DNA of 64,000 nt. Origin: Herpetosiphon giganteus. GTDB lineage: Bacteria > Chloroflexota > Chloroflexia > Chloroflexales > Herpetosiphonaceae. The stretch covers positions 306,645 to 370,644 of the forward strand of contig NZ_JAFBCZ010000001.1 of assembly GCF_016907925.1 (NCBI RefSeq), read 5' to 3'. Positions 48,281-56,594 of this stretch are shown here, piece by piece. Positions within the stretch are counted from its first letter, which is position 1, and every line of letters begins with the position of its first letter. The notes below the pieces were generated by a model. The model saw nothing but the letters and a program-made list of their open reading frames with translations, searched no databases and was not told the origin of the DNA. The position numbers and the translations under genes were made by a program.

Positions 48281-48361
48281 GCGCCTCGCAACGAAGCAGC
48301 ATCCGCACAAATACCCACAGGATTTTCCCTCAAAGCCTAGACCGATACAAGGAGGTTTTGC

Positions 48362-49357
48362 TTGGCAAAAGCAAAAAAAGCCGATAAGAAAATTGGGGTT
48401 ATGGTTGGGCGTGAATGGTCGTGGCCACCGGCATTTATCGAGGAAGTCAACCGCCGCAATCTTGGCGTAACCGCCGAATATTTGCAATTGGGCGGCACTG
48501 CCATGAACGAGCCGAGTGAGTACGCTGTAATCGTTGACCGCATCTCCCACGAAATCCCCTACTATCGAACCTATCTCAAAAATGCTGTGCTTCAAGGCAC
48601 GGTTGTCGTCAATAATCCATTTTGGTGGAGCGCTGACGATAAGTTTTTTGGCGCATCACTTTCCGATGCAATCGGGGTCAAGCATCCGCGCACCATCGCC
48701 TTGCCATCACATTCGTATGTCGAGGGTGTGGTCGATGAATCGCTGCGCAATTTGATCTACCCGATTCCGTGGGAAGCGCATGTCGAGGCCGTCGGCGGCT
48801 TTCCGGTTATTCTCAAGCCAGCTTGGGGAGGTGGCTTCAAGCAGGTGTTCAAGCTCTACAACTACGATCAGTTGTACGATGCCTACAACACCACCGGCAC
48901 CGAATGTATGATGCTGCAAGAATGCATCGAATGGGAAAAATATGCCCGCGTGATGTGTATTGGCAAAGAGCATTTTATGGTGATGAAGTTTGATGCTAAT
49001 GCGCCATGGCCCCATCGCTACTTCCACGAGCCAGGTTTTCTCACCCCCGAAGAGGGCCAACAGGTCTTGGATGGAGCGCGCAAGCTCAACGAAGCGCTTG
49101 GCTACGATATGAACACGGTTGAGTTTGCGATTAAAGATGGCATTGCCTATGCGATCGATTTTACCAATCCGGCACCCGATATGGATATTAATTCGCTGAC
49201 CGACCACTACTTCCCGTGGGTGGTCAACGCCATGGCCGATATGTGTATTGATTATGCCTTAGGCAAACGCAAACAATCCAAAGTCACCTATCAATGGAAC
49301 TCGTTGCTCACCGCGAGTAGCAAACCCAAAGCTCGTTCAACCACAACCAGTGAATAA
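48362..49357 (+). CDS. ATP-grasp ligase, first gene of ligase cluster
   Basis: A 331-residue ATP-grasp protein. After a basic start (AKAKKADKKIG) the N-terminal domain is Rossmann-like. ATP-binding residues occur in FPVILKPAWGGGFKQVF, in the hinge MMLQECIEWEKYARVM and in the metal site NTVEFAIKDGIAYAIDFTNPAPDMD. It would form an acyl-phosphate and join a carboxylate to an amine, as in RimK-like and D-Ala-D-Ala-type ligases; the substrates are unknown. The start is TTG, with AAGGAGG six bases before. It is followed after 71 bases by a second ligase and then by a GCS2 enzyme, all on one strand. Confidence 0.85.
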   Translation: MAKAKKADKKIGVMVGREWSWPPAFIEEVNRRNLGVTAEYLQLGGTAMNEPSEYAVIVDRISHEIPYYRTYLKNAVLQGTVVVNNPFWWSADDKFFGASLSDAIGVKHPRTIALPSHSYVEGVVDESLRNLIYPIPWEAHVEAVGGFPVILKPAWGGGFKQVFKLYNYDQLYDAYNTTGTECMMLQECIEWEKYARVMCIGKEHFMVMKFDANAPWPHRYFHEPGFLTPEEGQQVLDGARKLNEALGYDMNTVEFAIKDGIAYAIDFTNPAPDMDINSLTDHYFPWVVNAMADMCIDYALGKRKQSKVTYQWNSLLTASSKPKARSTTTSE

Positions 49358-49374
49358 GAATGGTTAAGCAAGCG

Positions 49375-49404
49375 CGAGCATAGCCGCTACGTTGGCTATG
49401 CTCG
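49375..49404 (+). other. Intergenic hairpin between the ATP-grasp genes
   Basis: CGAGCATAGCC (49375-49385) and GGCTATGCTCG (49394-49404) form a perfect 11-bp stem with an 8-base loop and no T run. It probably adjusts expression within the operon. Confidence 0.6.
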
Positions 49405-49428
49405 TTGCTGCGATTGATGGAGCGGCCT

Positions 49429-50802
49429 ATGTTAGAGCAAGCGATTCGTGATTATCACGCCCTCCTCACGCCCGATCTCGCGCGCGCTTCCCAAGAACGA
49501 TTGACCAGCCTGCAACAGCAAGAAAATCTTTTTTTTGGCACGCGTCCGTTGTGCAATGTTTTGCGCCCGCATTTTCTCAGCGTTGAGCAATCGGGCTTAA
49601 TTAGCTCGGTTTCGCAATTGGTCGCCGAAGCAGCCCGCAGCGTGGTTGAGTATGCACTGCGCACGCCTGCGGTGCTTGATCTGCTGGCCTTGACCGAGGG
49701 GGAACAACGCTTAATTAGCTATGAGCCTGGCTACCGCGAGTTGAGCGTTTCGTCGCGGCTAGATTCATTTTTGACCAGCGATAGCAGCTCGTTCCAATTT
49801 GTTGAGTATAACGCCGAAAGCCCTGCCGCCATCGCCTACGAAGATATTCTTTCGCAGGTGTTTGAGCAATTGCCAATTATGCAGGAGTTTCAGCGCCACT
49901 ATCAGGTTGCCAGTTTGCCAGCCCGCCAGCGCTTGTTGGAAACATTTTTGGCAATTTATCGCGAATGGGGCGGCAATGACGAGCCACAGATTGCGATTGT
50001 CGATTGGCATGGCTTGCCAACGCTCTCTGAGTTTCAACTATTCCAGCAATACTTTGGCGAGCATGGCTTGAACACTGTGATTTGTGCGCCAGAAGAATTG
50101 CGCTATCACGCTGGCACGCTGTATGCCAATGATACGCCAGTTAACTTTGTGTATAAACGCTTGTTGACCACTGAGTTTTTGCAGCGCTTGGGCAACGAAG
50201 CCTTCGAGCATCCATTAACTCAGGCCTATCGCGATGGGGCGATTTGCTTGGCCAATAACTTCCGCGCCAAATTGCTGCACAAAAAAATGATCTTCGGCTT
50301 ACTCTCAGATCCAGCAATTACTAGTGCAGCGGGCATTAGCCAAGCCACCCAGCAACAGCTTGCCCAGCACATTCCATGGACGCGGCGGGTCGCAGCGGGA
50401 CGCACCGATTATGCTGGCAACGAGGTTGAATTGCTTGAATTTATCAAGCAAAACCGCGATCGGCTGCTGCTCAAACCCAACGACGATTACGGCGGCCATG
50501 GCATTACGATTGGCTGGGAAACCGAGGCCGAAGCCTGGGATGCGGCAGTTGAGCAAGCGTTAACTGAGCCATTTGTGGTGCAAGAGCGGGTGGTCATCGC
50601 CTACGAAGATTATCCAGCCATGGTTGATGGCCAATTGCAGATTAGCCAGCGCTTGGTTGATACCGATCCATTTTTATTTGGCACCGAAGTTCAAGGTTGT
50701 TTGACGCGCTTGTCGACCGTGACCTTGTTGAATGTGACCGCCGGCGGCGGCTCGACCACCCCAACCTTTCAGGTCGCGAAGCAAGGCGAAATCTCAGCGT
50801 AG
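49429..50802 (+). CDS. Circularly permuted ATP-grasp ligase-like protein
   Basis: A 457-residue protein. The N-terminal half (about 1-290) contains VEYNAESPAAIAYEDIL and IAIVDWHGLPTLSEF, typical of the circularly permuted ATP-grasp group (glutathionylspermidine synthase-like and COG2308 relatives). ATP-binding loop LLLKPNDDYGGHGITIGW (about 343) and FVVQERVVI follow. It would ligate an amine to a peptide or amino acid. The end is a Gly/Ser/Thr-rich segment (TAGGGSTTPTFQVAK). Start at ATG 49429 with GGAGCGG upstream. It lies between the standard ATP-grasp and GCS2 genes. Confidence 0.82.
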   Translation: MLEQAIRDYHALLTPDLARASQERLTSLQQQENLFFGTRPLCNVLRPHFLSVEQSGLISSVSQLVAEAARSVVEYALRTPAVLDLLALTEGEQRLISYEPGYRELSVSSRLDSFLTSDSSSFQFVEYNAESPAAIAYEDILSQVFEQLPIMQEFQRHYQVASLPARQRLLETFLAIYREWGGNDEPQIAIVDWHGLPTLSEFQLFQQYFGEHGLNTVICAPEELRYHAGTLYANDTPVNFVYKRLLTTEFLQRLGNEAFEHPLTQAYRDGAICLANNFRAKLLHKKMIFGLLSDPAITSAAGISQATQQQLAQHIPWTRRVAAGRTDYAGNEVELLEFIKQNRDRLLLKPNDDYGGHGITIGWETEAEAWDAAVEQALTEPFVVQERVVIAYEDYPAMVDGQLQISQRLVDTDPFLFGTEVQGCLTRLSTVTLLNVTAGGGSTTPTFQVAKQGEISA

Positions 50803-50896
50803 ACAAGCACCAAAACATCAACTATCCTAATGGGCATTACCACAGGTAGCAACCCACCACAGCCCACTATCAACTGACACACCAACGGGGGAGCTT

Positions 50897-52054
50897 ATGG
50901 AATATCGTGATCCGGGGCATCCAAACTTTCCGTTTACGATTGGGATCGAAGAAGAATACCAAATTATCGATCCTGAAACCCGCGAATTGAAGTCGTACAT
51001 CACTCAAATTCTTGACGAAGGTCAGTTGATTTTACGCGAACAGATGAAGCCCGAAATGCACCAATCGATTGTCGAGGTGGGCACGCACGTCTGTCGCACG
51101 GTCGATGAAGCTCGCAACGAAATTATTCGCTTGCGCGGGGCGATTGGCAGTTTGGCTGCGAGCAAAGGCCTGCGGATTGCCGCCGCTGGCACGCACCCAT
51201 TTTCGTCGTGGCAAAAGCAAGATATTTATCCCCACGAACGCTATTATGGCGTGATTGAGGAGATGCAAGAGGCAGCGCGGCGTTTGTTGATTTTCGGCAT
51301 GCATGTGCACATCGGCATGCCCGATAACGAAACCTGCATCGAAATTATGAACGTAGCGCGCTACTTTCTGCCGCATTTGTTGGCGCTTTCAACTTCATCG
51401 CCATTTTGGATGGGCCGCAAAACTGGCTTCCAATCGTATCGCTCGATCATCTTCACCAACTTCCCACGCACTGGCATTCCTGATACTTTCCAATCGTATG
51501 CTGAATTTGAGCAATATATCAACATTTTGCTCAAAACTCATAGCATCGACAATGGCAAAAAAGTGTGGTGGGATGCGCGGCCACATCCAATGTTTGGCAC
51601 GCTGGAAGTGCGGATTTGCGACATTGCGACCAAAGTTGATGAAGCAATTATGATTGCTGGCTTGATTCAAGCGATTTTTGTCAAAATTTATAGCTTGTTC
51701 CGCCAAAACCAAACCTTCCGCGTCTACAGCCGCGCCTTGATCAACGAGAACAAATGGCGGGCAGCCCGCTACGGCATGGGTGGCAAGTTGATCGATTTTG
51801 GCAAGCGCGAAGAGCTATCAGCCCATGATCTGATGGTTGAATTGCGCGAGTTTGTCGACGATGTGGTTGATGATCTTGGTTCGCGGGCCGCCATTGATTA
51901 TATTGACCAAGTGCTGAAGCATGGCACCAGTGCCGAGCGCCAACTGCGCACCTATGAAGAAACTGGCGATATTAAAGCCGTGGTCGATCAGCTGATTCGC
52001 GAAACCATGGAAGGCGTGCCGGTTGACCAAGCAACCCAAGAAGTGAGTGGCTAA
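50897..52054 (+). CDS. Carboxylate-amine ligase, GCS2 family
   Basis: A 385-residue member of glutamate-cysteine ligase family 2 (YbdK type), with the glutamine-synthetase-like fold. The start IGIEEEYQIIDPETREL carries the ATP/metal glutamates. HVHIGMPDNE and EVRICDIAT follow, with the long helical insert between. It would couple an amino-acid carboxylate to an amine with ATP. Authentic gamma-glutamylcysteine activity is not assured in this group. GGGGGAG precedes the ATG. As the third successive amide-bond ligase it supports a dedicated small-molecule pathway; no exporter, radical enzyme or carrier protein is adjacent. Confidence 0.88.
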   Translation: MEYRDPGHPNFPFTIGIEEEYQIIDPETRELKSYITQILDEGQLILREQMKPEMHQSIVEVGTHVCRTVDEARNEIIRLRGAIGSLAASKGLRIAAAGTHPFSSWQKQDIYPHERYYGVIEEMQEAARRLLIFGMHVHIGMPDNETCIEIMNVARYFLPHLLALSTSSPFWMGRKTGFQSYRSIIFTNFPRTGIPDTFQSYAEFEQYINILLKTHSIDNGKKVWWDARPHPMFGTLEVRICDIATKVDEAIMIAGLIQAIFVKIYSLFRQNQTFRVYSRALINENKWRAARYGMGGKLIDFGKREELSAHDLMVELREFVDDVVDDLGSRAAIDYIDQVLKHGTSAERQLRTYEETGDIKAVVDQLIRETMEGVPVDQATQEVSG

Positions 52055-52065
52055 AGCCGCGCTCC

Positions 52066-52110
52066 TCGCCAGCCCTCTCCCTTCCAACGGGCGAGAGGGC
52101 TGAGTGAGGG
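52066..52110. repeat. CCCTC/GAGGG palindromic repeat
   Basis: GCCAGCCCTCTCCCTTCC pairs with GGGCGAGAGGGCTGA. It follows the GCS2 stop and may end the ligase transcript. Confidence 0.6.
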
Positions 52111-52650
52111 AAAACCATGAGCAACACCAATATCAGAATGCTCCCTCCTATGCTTGAGATAATCCATTTTCTTAGCATCTGGCGCTTCCTTTCAATCAGG
52201 TTCGCTATTCCACTCACCGTCGAGTATAGCGATTCGTCTGCCCACGAAGTAGCAAATTTGGAGCAGAATCGTTGCAAGGATGCAGCTAAAAAGCCAAGAG
52301 CAGCGCCGTAGCACTGCTCAAACGATCGATACCCGATTAAATTGAAATTATAATAGTTTGAATGTTTGATAAGGCTGCGCGCATGCCACCACAGCGTGAC
52401 GCTATTGCGCAGAATTGCTCTTGGCTAGCGCCTCTCACCGCACTAGCTACGAGCCGAGGTAGCGCCTCTCACCGCACTACCAACAAACCCCTTATCAATT
52501 AACTCAGACCTCCTTGATTGTCGATGTGTATGTTTTCCTAAGTGCTTCGCTCACGTAGGAGTATAGCAGCGAGCAAGCCTAAAAAAGTCGCAAAAAAGTC
52601 GCAGCTTTTGCAACGTTCCTGCGACTTTTGCTCCAGCAAGCGCGCGAAGG
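52111..52650. other. Gene-free region with direct and inverted repeats
   Basis: No convincing gene in about 540 bp. Visible structure: a 20-bp direct repeat TAGCGCCTCTCACCGCACTA at 52426-52445 and 52460-52479; AAGTCGCA words at 52580-52605; and an 11-bp inverted repeat AAAAGTCGCAG / CTGCGACTTTT (52594-52604, 52619-52629). A TATAAT box with no gene after it lies near 52350. Base composition is more AT-rich than the flanks. Confidence 0.6.
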
Positions 52651-52659
52651 CTATTGGGA

Positions 52660-52890
52660 TTATGATCCACGAAGAGCACGAAGAGCACGAAGGCCGGAAA
52701 CCGCGAAGGACGCGAAGAGCGCGAAGGTTAAGTTTTTTTGCCACAGATTGCACAGATTGTTTTGATTATGTTCCTATAGCCCATAGCCATCAGCCCATAG
52801 CCTCGCTTTCTCTGCGCCTCTGCGTTAAAAGCTCTATGCTCTATGTTCTGCATTTCATCCTTCATCCTTCATAATTCATCCTTCATAAAC
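52660..52890. repeat. Word-repeat mosaic before the phosphoesterase gene
   Basis: GATCCACGAAGAGCACGAAG, CCGCGAAGGACGCGAAGAGC, GCCACAGATTGCACAGATTG, CCCATAGCCATCAGCCCATA, CTCTGCGCCTCTGCGTTAAA, CTCTATGCTCTATGTTCTG and CATCCTTCATCCTTCATAAT in order. Confidence 0.8.
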
Positions 52891-52970
52891 CCCTTGGAAT
52901 GACCTGTGCTATACTGCTGAGTAACGCAATGTTGCAACGAGTGTAGATCGTGGAAGTTCTGGAGGGCGCG

Positions 52971-53627
52971 ATGAGGCTCCTGTCGGTTAGTGACGAAGTA
53001 GTTAGCATGTTGCAAACATCGGCGCTGCACCAACGTGTAGGGGCGATCGATGCGATTGTCGGCTGTGGTGATTTACCACCAAGTTACCTTGAGTATCTGG
53101 TTTCGATGCTCAATGTTCCCTGCTTTTACGTTAACGGCAATCATGATGCCCCTGAGCAGCATGAAAACGGCAGAGTTTCGACCAAACCACAGGGCTGCGA
53201 TAACCTCGATTTGCGGGTTGCAATGGTGAATGGGCTATTAATCGCTGGGGCTGGCGGCGTGTTACGCTATCGCCCAGGCGAACATCAATATAGCGAAGCG
53301 GAATGGGCTTGGCGCATGACCATGCTCAGCGCCCGGGTCTTTTTTGCCCAAATGCGCCATCGCCAGCGGCTTGATGTGTTAATTACCCACACCCCACCAG
53401 CAGGCTTGCACGATGGCATTGGCGCACATCGCGGGCCGCAAGCGCTACGGCGCTTTATCGATCGGATTGCACCACGCTATCTTATTCATGGCCATGTGCA
53501 TTTAAATTATGGCTATGGCGATCAACGGCCTTTGCAATATGGTGATACACTAATTGTAAATACCCATGGCTATCGCTTGCTCGATATTGAACCAATGGCG
53601 GCCTTGAGCAACGCCAGAGCCAGTTAA
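52971..53627 (+). CDS. Calcineurin-like metallophosphoesterase
   Basis: A 218-residue cytoplasmic protein. Metal-binding blocks are VGCGDLP (GD), VNGNHDAPEQ (GNHD), LITHTPPAG and IHGHVH. The first block, normally D-x-H, reads SVSDEVV, so the His is missing and one metal site may be altered; some DNA-binding-like or nucleotide phosphoesterase subfamilies show the same change. Start at ATG 52971 with GGAGG five bases before; an in-frame GTG at 52950 adds seven residues. It is followed by a perfect terminator. Substrate is unknown. Confidence 0.83.
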   Translation: MRLLSVSDEVVSMLQTSALHQRVGAIDAIVGCGDLPPSYLEYLVSMLNVPCFYVNGNHDAPEQHENGRVSTKPQGCDNLDLRVAMVNGLLIAGAGGVLRYRPGEHQYSEAEWAWRMTMLSARVFFAQMRHRQRLDVLITHTPPAGLHDGIGAHRGPQALRRFIDRIAPRYLIHGHVHLNYGYGDQRPLQYGDTLIVNTHGYRLLDIEPMAALSNARAS

Positions 53628-53652
53628 TCGAATGTCAACACAGTATGCAACG

Positions 53653-53678
53653 ACGCTCCCCATTGGGAGCGTTTTTTT
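53653..53678 (+). terminator. Intrinsic terminator of the phosphoesterase gene
   Basis: ACGCTCCC and GGGAGCGT form a perfect 8-bp stem with a CATT loop, followed by seven T (the GTTTTTTTC run). Confidence 0.95.
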
Positions 53679-53693
53679 CTTTGGGAGTCAGCA

Positions 53694-53987
53694 ATGCTAA
53701 CGTATTTGGTAACATTAACCATTGTCGTCGATCGGGCAATCTACGAACCACATTTGCCTGATCATTTAGCATATTTGGCCCAGCTCAAAGCCGCTGGCCA
53801 CTTGTTGCTCTCTGGCCCCGCCACCGACCGTCGGGGTGGCTTTGTCTTATTGCAGGCCGATTCGTTGGCAGCTGCAAGAGATCTTGTCGAAGAAGACCCA
53901 TTAGTAGCACGAGGCTTGGATTCCTACGAGATTCGCGAATGGCGCATCACCGAGGGCCAGCCACAGCAGATTGTTCCATCGTGGTAA
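53694..53987 (+). CDS. YciI-like protein
   Basis: A 97-residue YCII-domain protein: VTLTIVVDRAIYEPHLPDHLAYLAQLKAAG in overlapping blocks, LLSGPATDRRGGFVLL, and EEDPLVARGLDSYEIREW, the typical ferredoxin-like fold. The His/Asp pair in PDHLAYL and DPLVARGL is thought to form a small active site, but reactions are known for few members. GGGAG lies before the ATG, immediately after a terminator, so it has its own transcription or read-through. The next gene is 72 bases on. Confidence 0.9.
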   Translation: MLTYLVTLTIVVDRAIYEPHLPDHLAYLAQLKAAGHLLLSGPATDRRGGFVLLQADSLAAARDLVEEDPLVARGLDSYEIREWRITEGQPQQIVPSW

Positions 53988-54059
53988 CAACAACAATCTA
54001 GCAAACACACAACGGTGTCATATCAGGCCAAGCTCGCCGACACCAAGGAGGAACTTAAG

Positions 54060-55391
54060 ATGGGCTACAATCAATGGATCGATCAGCAAGTTGATAGTGA
54101 TTTCCAAAAAGCGCGATTTAGCGCCTTTCTGAATGCCATAAAAGCGCGGTTGCGCGACGAACCCCAAACGCTTTTGCCATTTGAAGAGGTTCGCGCCCGC
54201 CTGAATATTCGCAGCCAAACCGACCGTGGCATGCAAATCGTGCCTTTGGCTTCAATTATTGGCAGCGAAGGCCGCTATAGCGATTTCGACCGCCAGTTTT
54301 TGCCACGCCACGAAGTAACCAAAGCCCGTTGGAAAAACGTCGATCGGGCGCATTATAGCGATGTCTTGCTGCCGCCAATCGAGCTGTATCAAATTGGCGA
54401 GGTTTATTTTGTGCGCGATGGCAATCATCGGGTTTCGGTTGCGCGTCAACAAGGCCAAGATTTTATCGATGCCCATGTGATCGAATTGCTGAGCGATGTG
54501 CCAATCAAGCCAAGCATGACCCAAAATGAATTAAATCAATTGGAAGAACGCTCAGATTTTTTGGAATGGACAAATTTGGCCCAGCTGCGGCCAGAAGCCC
54601 AATTTATTGAGCTAACCAAACCCAGCGGCTATTTGGATTTGATTCGGCATATCAACGGCCATCGCTATTTCAAATCGTTGGAGCTTGGCGAAGACCCAAG
54701 CAGCGAAGAAGCGATTTTAAGCTGGTACGACAATATTTATAAACCCTTGATCGACGAAATTTACGATACTGGTATTTTGGCGGCATTTCCAGAGCGCACC
54801 GCCACCGACTTGTATCTGTGGATTATGGATCATCGCCATTATCTGACCCAAACCGAGGGGATTGATCCCGGCCCGAAAACTGCCGCGATCGACTATACCC
54901 GCCACTATGGCGAGCGCAAAAATCGGGTTAAATTGCCCGATCCACCAAGTGCGGTTGAAATAGAATTTTTGCATTGGAGCAAGCTTAATCTATTGCGCCA
55001 AGATGTGCGGGTGCCACTCAGCAACGACAACGATTATGCCCGCATCAAATTGCATGTGATCGATCATCAATATTTTATGGGCAAAGATCTTGATCGCGAA
55101 GTGACGTTTGAGGAAGCGGTGCAAAGCTGGTACGACACGGTGTATCGCCCAGTTACCCAAGCCATCGCCCAGCAACACATTGGCGAGATGTTTCCCAAGC
55201 ATACAATTGGCGATTTGTATTTGCTCATCACCGATTATTTGCATATGCTGCGCGGCCAAGGCGTGGAAATTCAGCCAGTGCAAGCGGCGCGTGAATATGC
55301 AGAACGCTTTGGCAGCGAACGCGGAGCCTTTTTGACTGGTGTGCTGCATCGAGCACGACGCTTGATGAAACGTGCCTTTGCAACAACTTAG
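54060..55391 (+). CDS. ParB-like protein with a duplicated C-terminal domain
   Basis: A 443-residue soluble protein. Around residues 95-145 is a ParB/Srx-like segment (PPIELYQIGEVYFVRDGNHRVSVARQQG), whose DGNHRVSVA corresponds to the nucleotide-binding box. The rest contains two related domains: SLELGEDPSSEEAILSWYDN..DLYLWIMDHRHYL (about 215-270) and GKDLDREVTFEEAVQSWYDT..DLYLLITDYLHML (about 335-395). The shared pattern is WYD-x-(I/V)Y-x-P then FP-x4-DLYL. No DNA-binding helix-turn-helix is evident. AAGGAGG precedes the ATG. It lies between YciI and a glycosyltransferase. Function unknown; CTP or ATP binding by the ParB-like box is possible. Confidence 0.78.
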   Translation: MGYNQWIDQQVDSDFQKARFSAFLNAIKARLRDEPQTLLPFEEVRARLNIRSQTDRGMQIVPLASIIGSEGRYSDFDRQFLPRHEVTKARWKNVDRAHYSDVLLPPIELYQIGEVYFVRDGNHRVSVARQQGQDFIDAHVIELLSDVPIKPSMTQNELNQLEERSDFLEWTNLAQLRPEAQFIELTKPSGYLDLIRHINGHRYFKSLELGEDPSSEEAILSWYDNIYKPLIDEIYDTGILAAFPERTATDLYLWIMDHRHYLTQTEGIDPGPKTAAIDYTRHYGERKNRVKLPDPPSAVEIEFLHWSKLNLLRQDVRVPLSNDNDYARIKLHVIDHQYFMGKDLDREVTFEEAVQSWYDTVYRPVTQAIAQQHIGEMFPKHTIGDLYLLITDYLHMLRGQGVEIQPVQAAREYAERFGSERGAFLTGVLHRARRLMKRAFATT

Positions 55392-55439
55392 TTACACAGT
55401 TGTGACCTAATTTTCAGCATTGAAGCCCTGGTTGTGCGC

Positions 55440-55445
55440 TATAAT
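55440..55445 (+). promoter_or_regulatory. -10 box before the exopolysaccharide cluster
   Basis: Consensus TATAAT 48 bases before the glycosyltransferase ATG; the -35 (GCATTG at 17 bases) is weak. Confidence 0.45.
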
Positions 55446-55458
55446 GACCCCACAGGAT

Positions 55459-55482
55459 AGCCCAACCATGGGCTTTTTGTTT
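55459..55482 (+). terminator. Leader hairpin with U-tract before the glycosyltransferase
   Basis: AGCCCA and TGGGCT (55459-55474) around ACCA, followed by TTTTGTTTG, lie between the promoter and the start codon. It is laid out like the mreB leader and could be an attenuator of the polysaccharide cluster. Confidence 0.55.
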
Positions 55483-55493
55483 GAGTAGGTTCC

Positions 55494-56594
55494 ATGCAAA
55501 TAGCTTTAGTTCACGATTATTTGAATCAATATGGTGGCGCGGAACGGGTGCTCGAAGTGTTGCACGCGATGTTTCCGCAAGCCCCAATCTATACATCAAT
55601 TTACGATGCCGAGGCCATGCCCAACGAATATCGCAGTTGGGATATTCGGACCTCGTTTATGCAAAAGCTCCCAGGCTGGCGCAAGCATTTTCGTAAATAT
55701 TTCTTGCTCTATCCCAGTGCCTTCGAGCATTTTGACCTCAGCGCCTACGATTTGGTTATTAGCTCATCGAGCGCCTATGCCAAGGGCGTCATTACCAAGC
55801 CCGGCGCGCGCCATTTGTGCTATTGCCACACCCCAATGCGCTTTGCTTGGCGCACCGACGATTACGTCAAACGCGAGCAAATTAGCGGCATCTTTGGGGC
55901 GATTCTGCCCTTCTTCCTGACCTATTTGCGCTTGTGGGATGTGCAATCGTCGGCGCGGGTTGATCGTTTTATTGCCAACTCGCGCACGGTTGCCGAGCGA
56001 ATTGGCCATTTCTACAAACGCCCTTCGACGATCATCACGCCACCAGTTGAATTGCAGCCATTCGCGCCCCAGCCATCTGAAGATTTTTATCTGGCTGGCG
56101 GGCGCTTAGTGCCCTACAAACGACTCGATTTGGCGATCAAAGCCTGTACGAAGCTTGGCTTGCCCTTAGTGATTTTTGGTGATGGCCGCGATCGGGCCGA
56201 GCTAGAAAAAGTTGCTGGGCCAAGCGTGCGCTTCGTCGGCAAAGTCGATGATGCAAGTTTGCGCAGTTTGTATGCTCGCTGTCGCGCCTACTTAATGCCA
56301 GGCGAAGAAGATGCAGGCATTCAGCCGCTCGAAGCTATGGGTGCAGGCCGCCCAGTTATCGCCTACAAAGCAGGCGGCGCACTCGATAGCGTGATCGAAG
56401 GCCAAACTGGACGCTTCTTCAGCCAACAAACGGTCGAAGATTTGGCCAATGCCATTCTTGCTAGCCAAAACGATCACTACGATCCAACGGCAATTCGTGG
56501 TCATGCCGAGCAATTTGCTCGTCCAGCCTTCGAGGCCCGCATTCGCGCCGAAATTGAAACGCTGTTGAGCGAGGGTTCAGGGGTCAGGGGCTAG
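55494..56594 (+). CDS. GT4-family glycosyltransferase
   Basis: A 366-residue GT-B enzyme, similar to WbaZ-type mannosyltransferases. Blocks: VHDYLNQYGGAERVLEVLHA (acceptor domain), CYCHTPMRFAW, GGRLVPYKRLDLAIKACTKL, VIFGDGRDRAELEK and PGEEDAGIQPLEAMGAGRPVIAY (donor E-x7-E site). It would add a sugar to a lipid-linked oligosaccharide at the inner face of the membrane. It opens the exopolysaccharide cluster. The last residues (SEGSGVRG) are encoded by the GGTTCAGGGGTCAGGGGCTAG word-repeat DNA that has apparently displaced the original 3' end. Confidence 0.88.
   Translation: MQIALVHDYLNQYGGAERVLEVLHAMFPQAPIYTSIYDAEAMPNEYRSWDIRTSFMQKLPGWRKHFRKYFLLYPSAFEHFDLSAYDLVISSSSAYAKGVITKPGARHLCYCHTPMRFAWRTDDYVKREQISGIFGAILPFFLTYLRLWDVQSSARVDRFIANSRTVAERIGHFYKRPSTIITPPVELQPFAPQPSEDFYLAGGRLVPYKRLDLAIKACTKLGLPLVIFGDGRDRAELEKVAGPSVRFVGKVDDASLRSLYARCRAYLMPGEEDAGIQPLEAMGAGRPVIAYKAGGALDSVIEGQTGRFFSQQTVEDLANAILASQNDHYDPTAIRGHAEQFARPAFEARIRAEIETLLSEGSGVRG

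Noticed and set aside
52117..52311. Possible 64-residue plus-strand gene after the ligase cluster
   Set aside because: No ribosome site, no recognisable features and a start inside a palindromic repeat.
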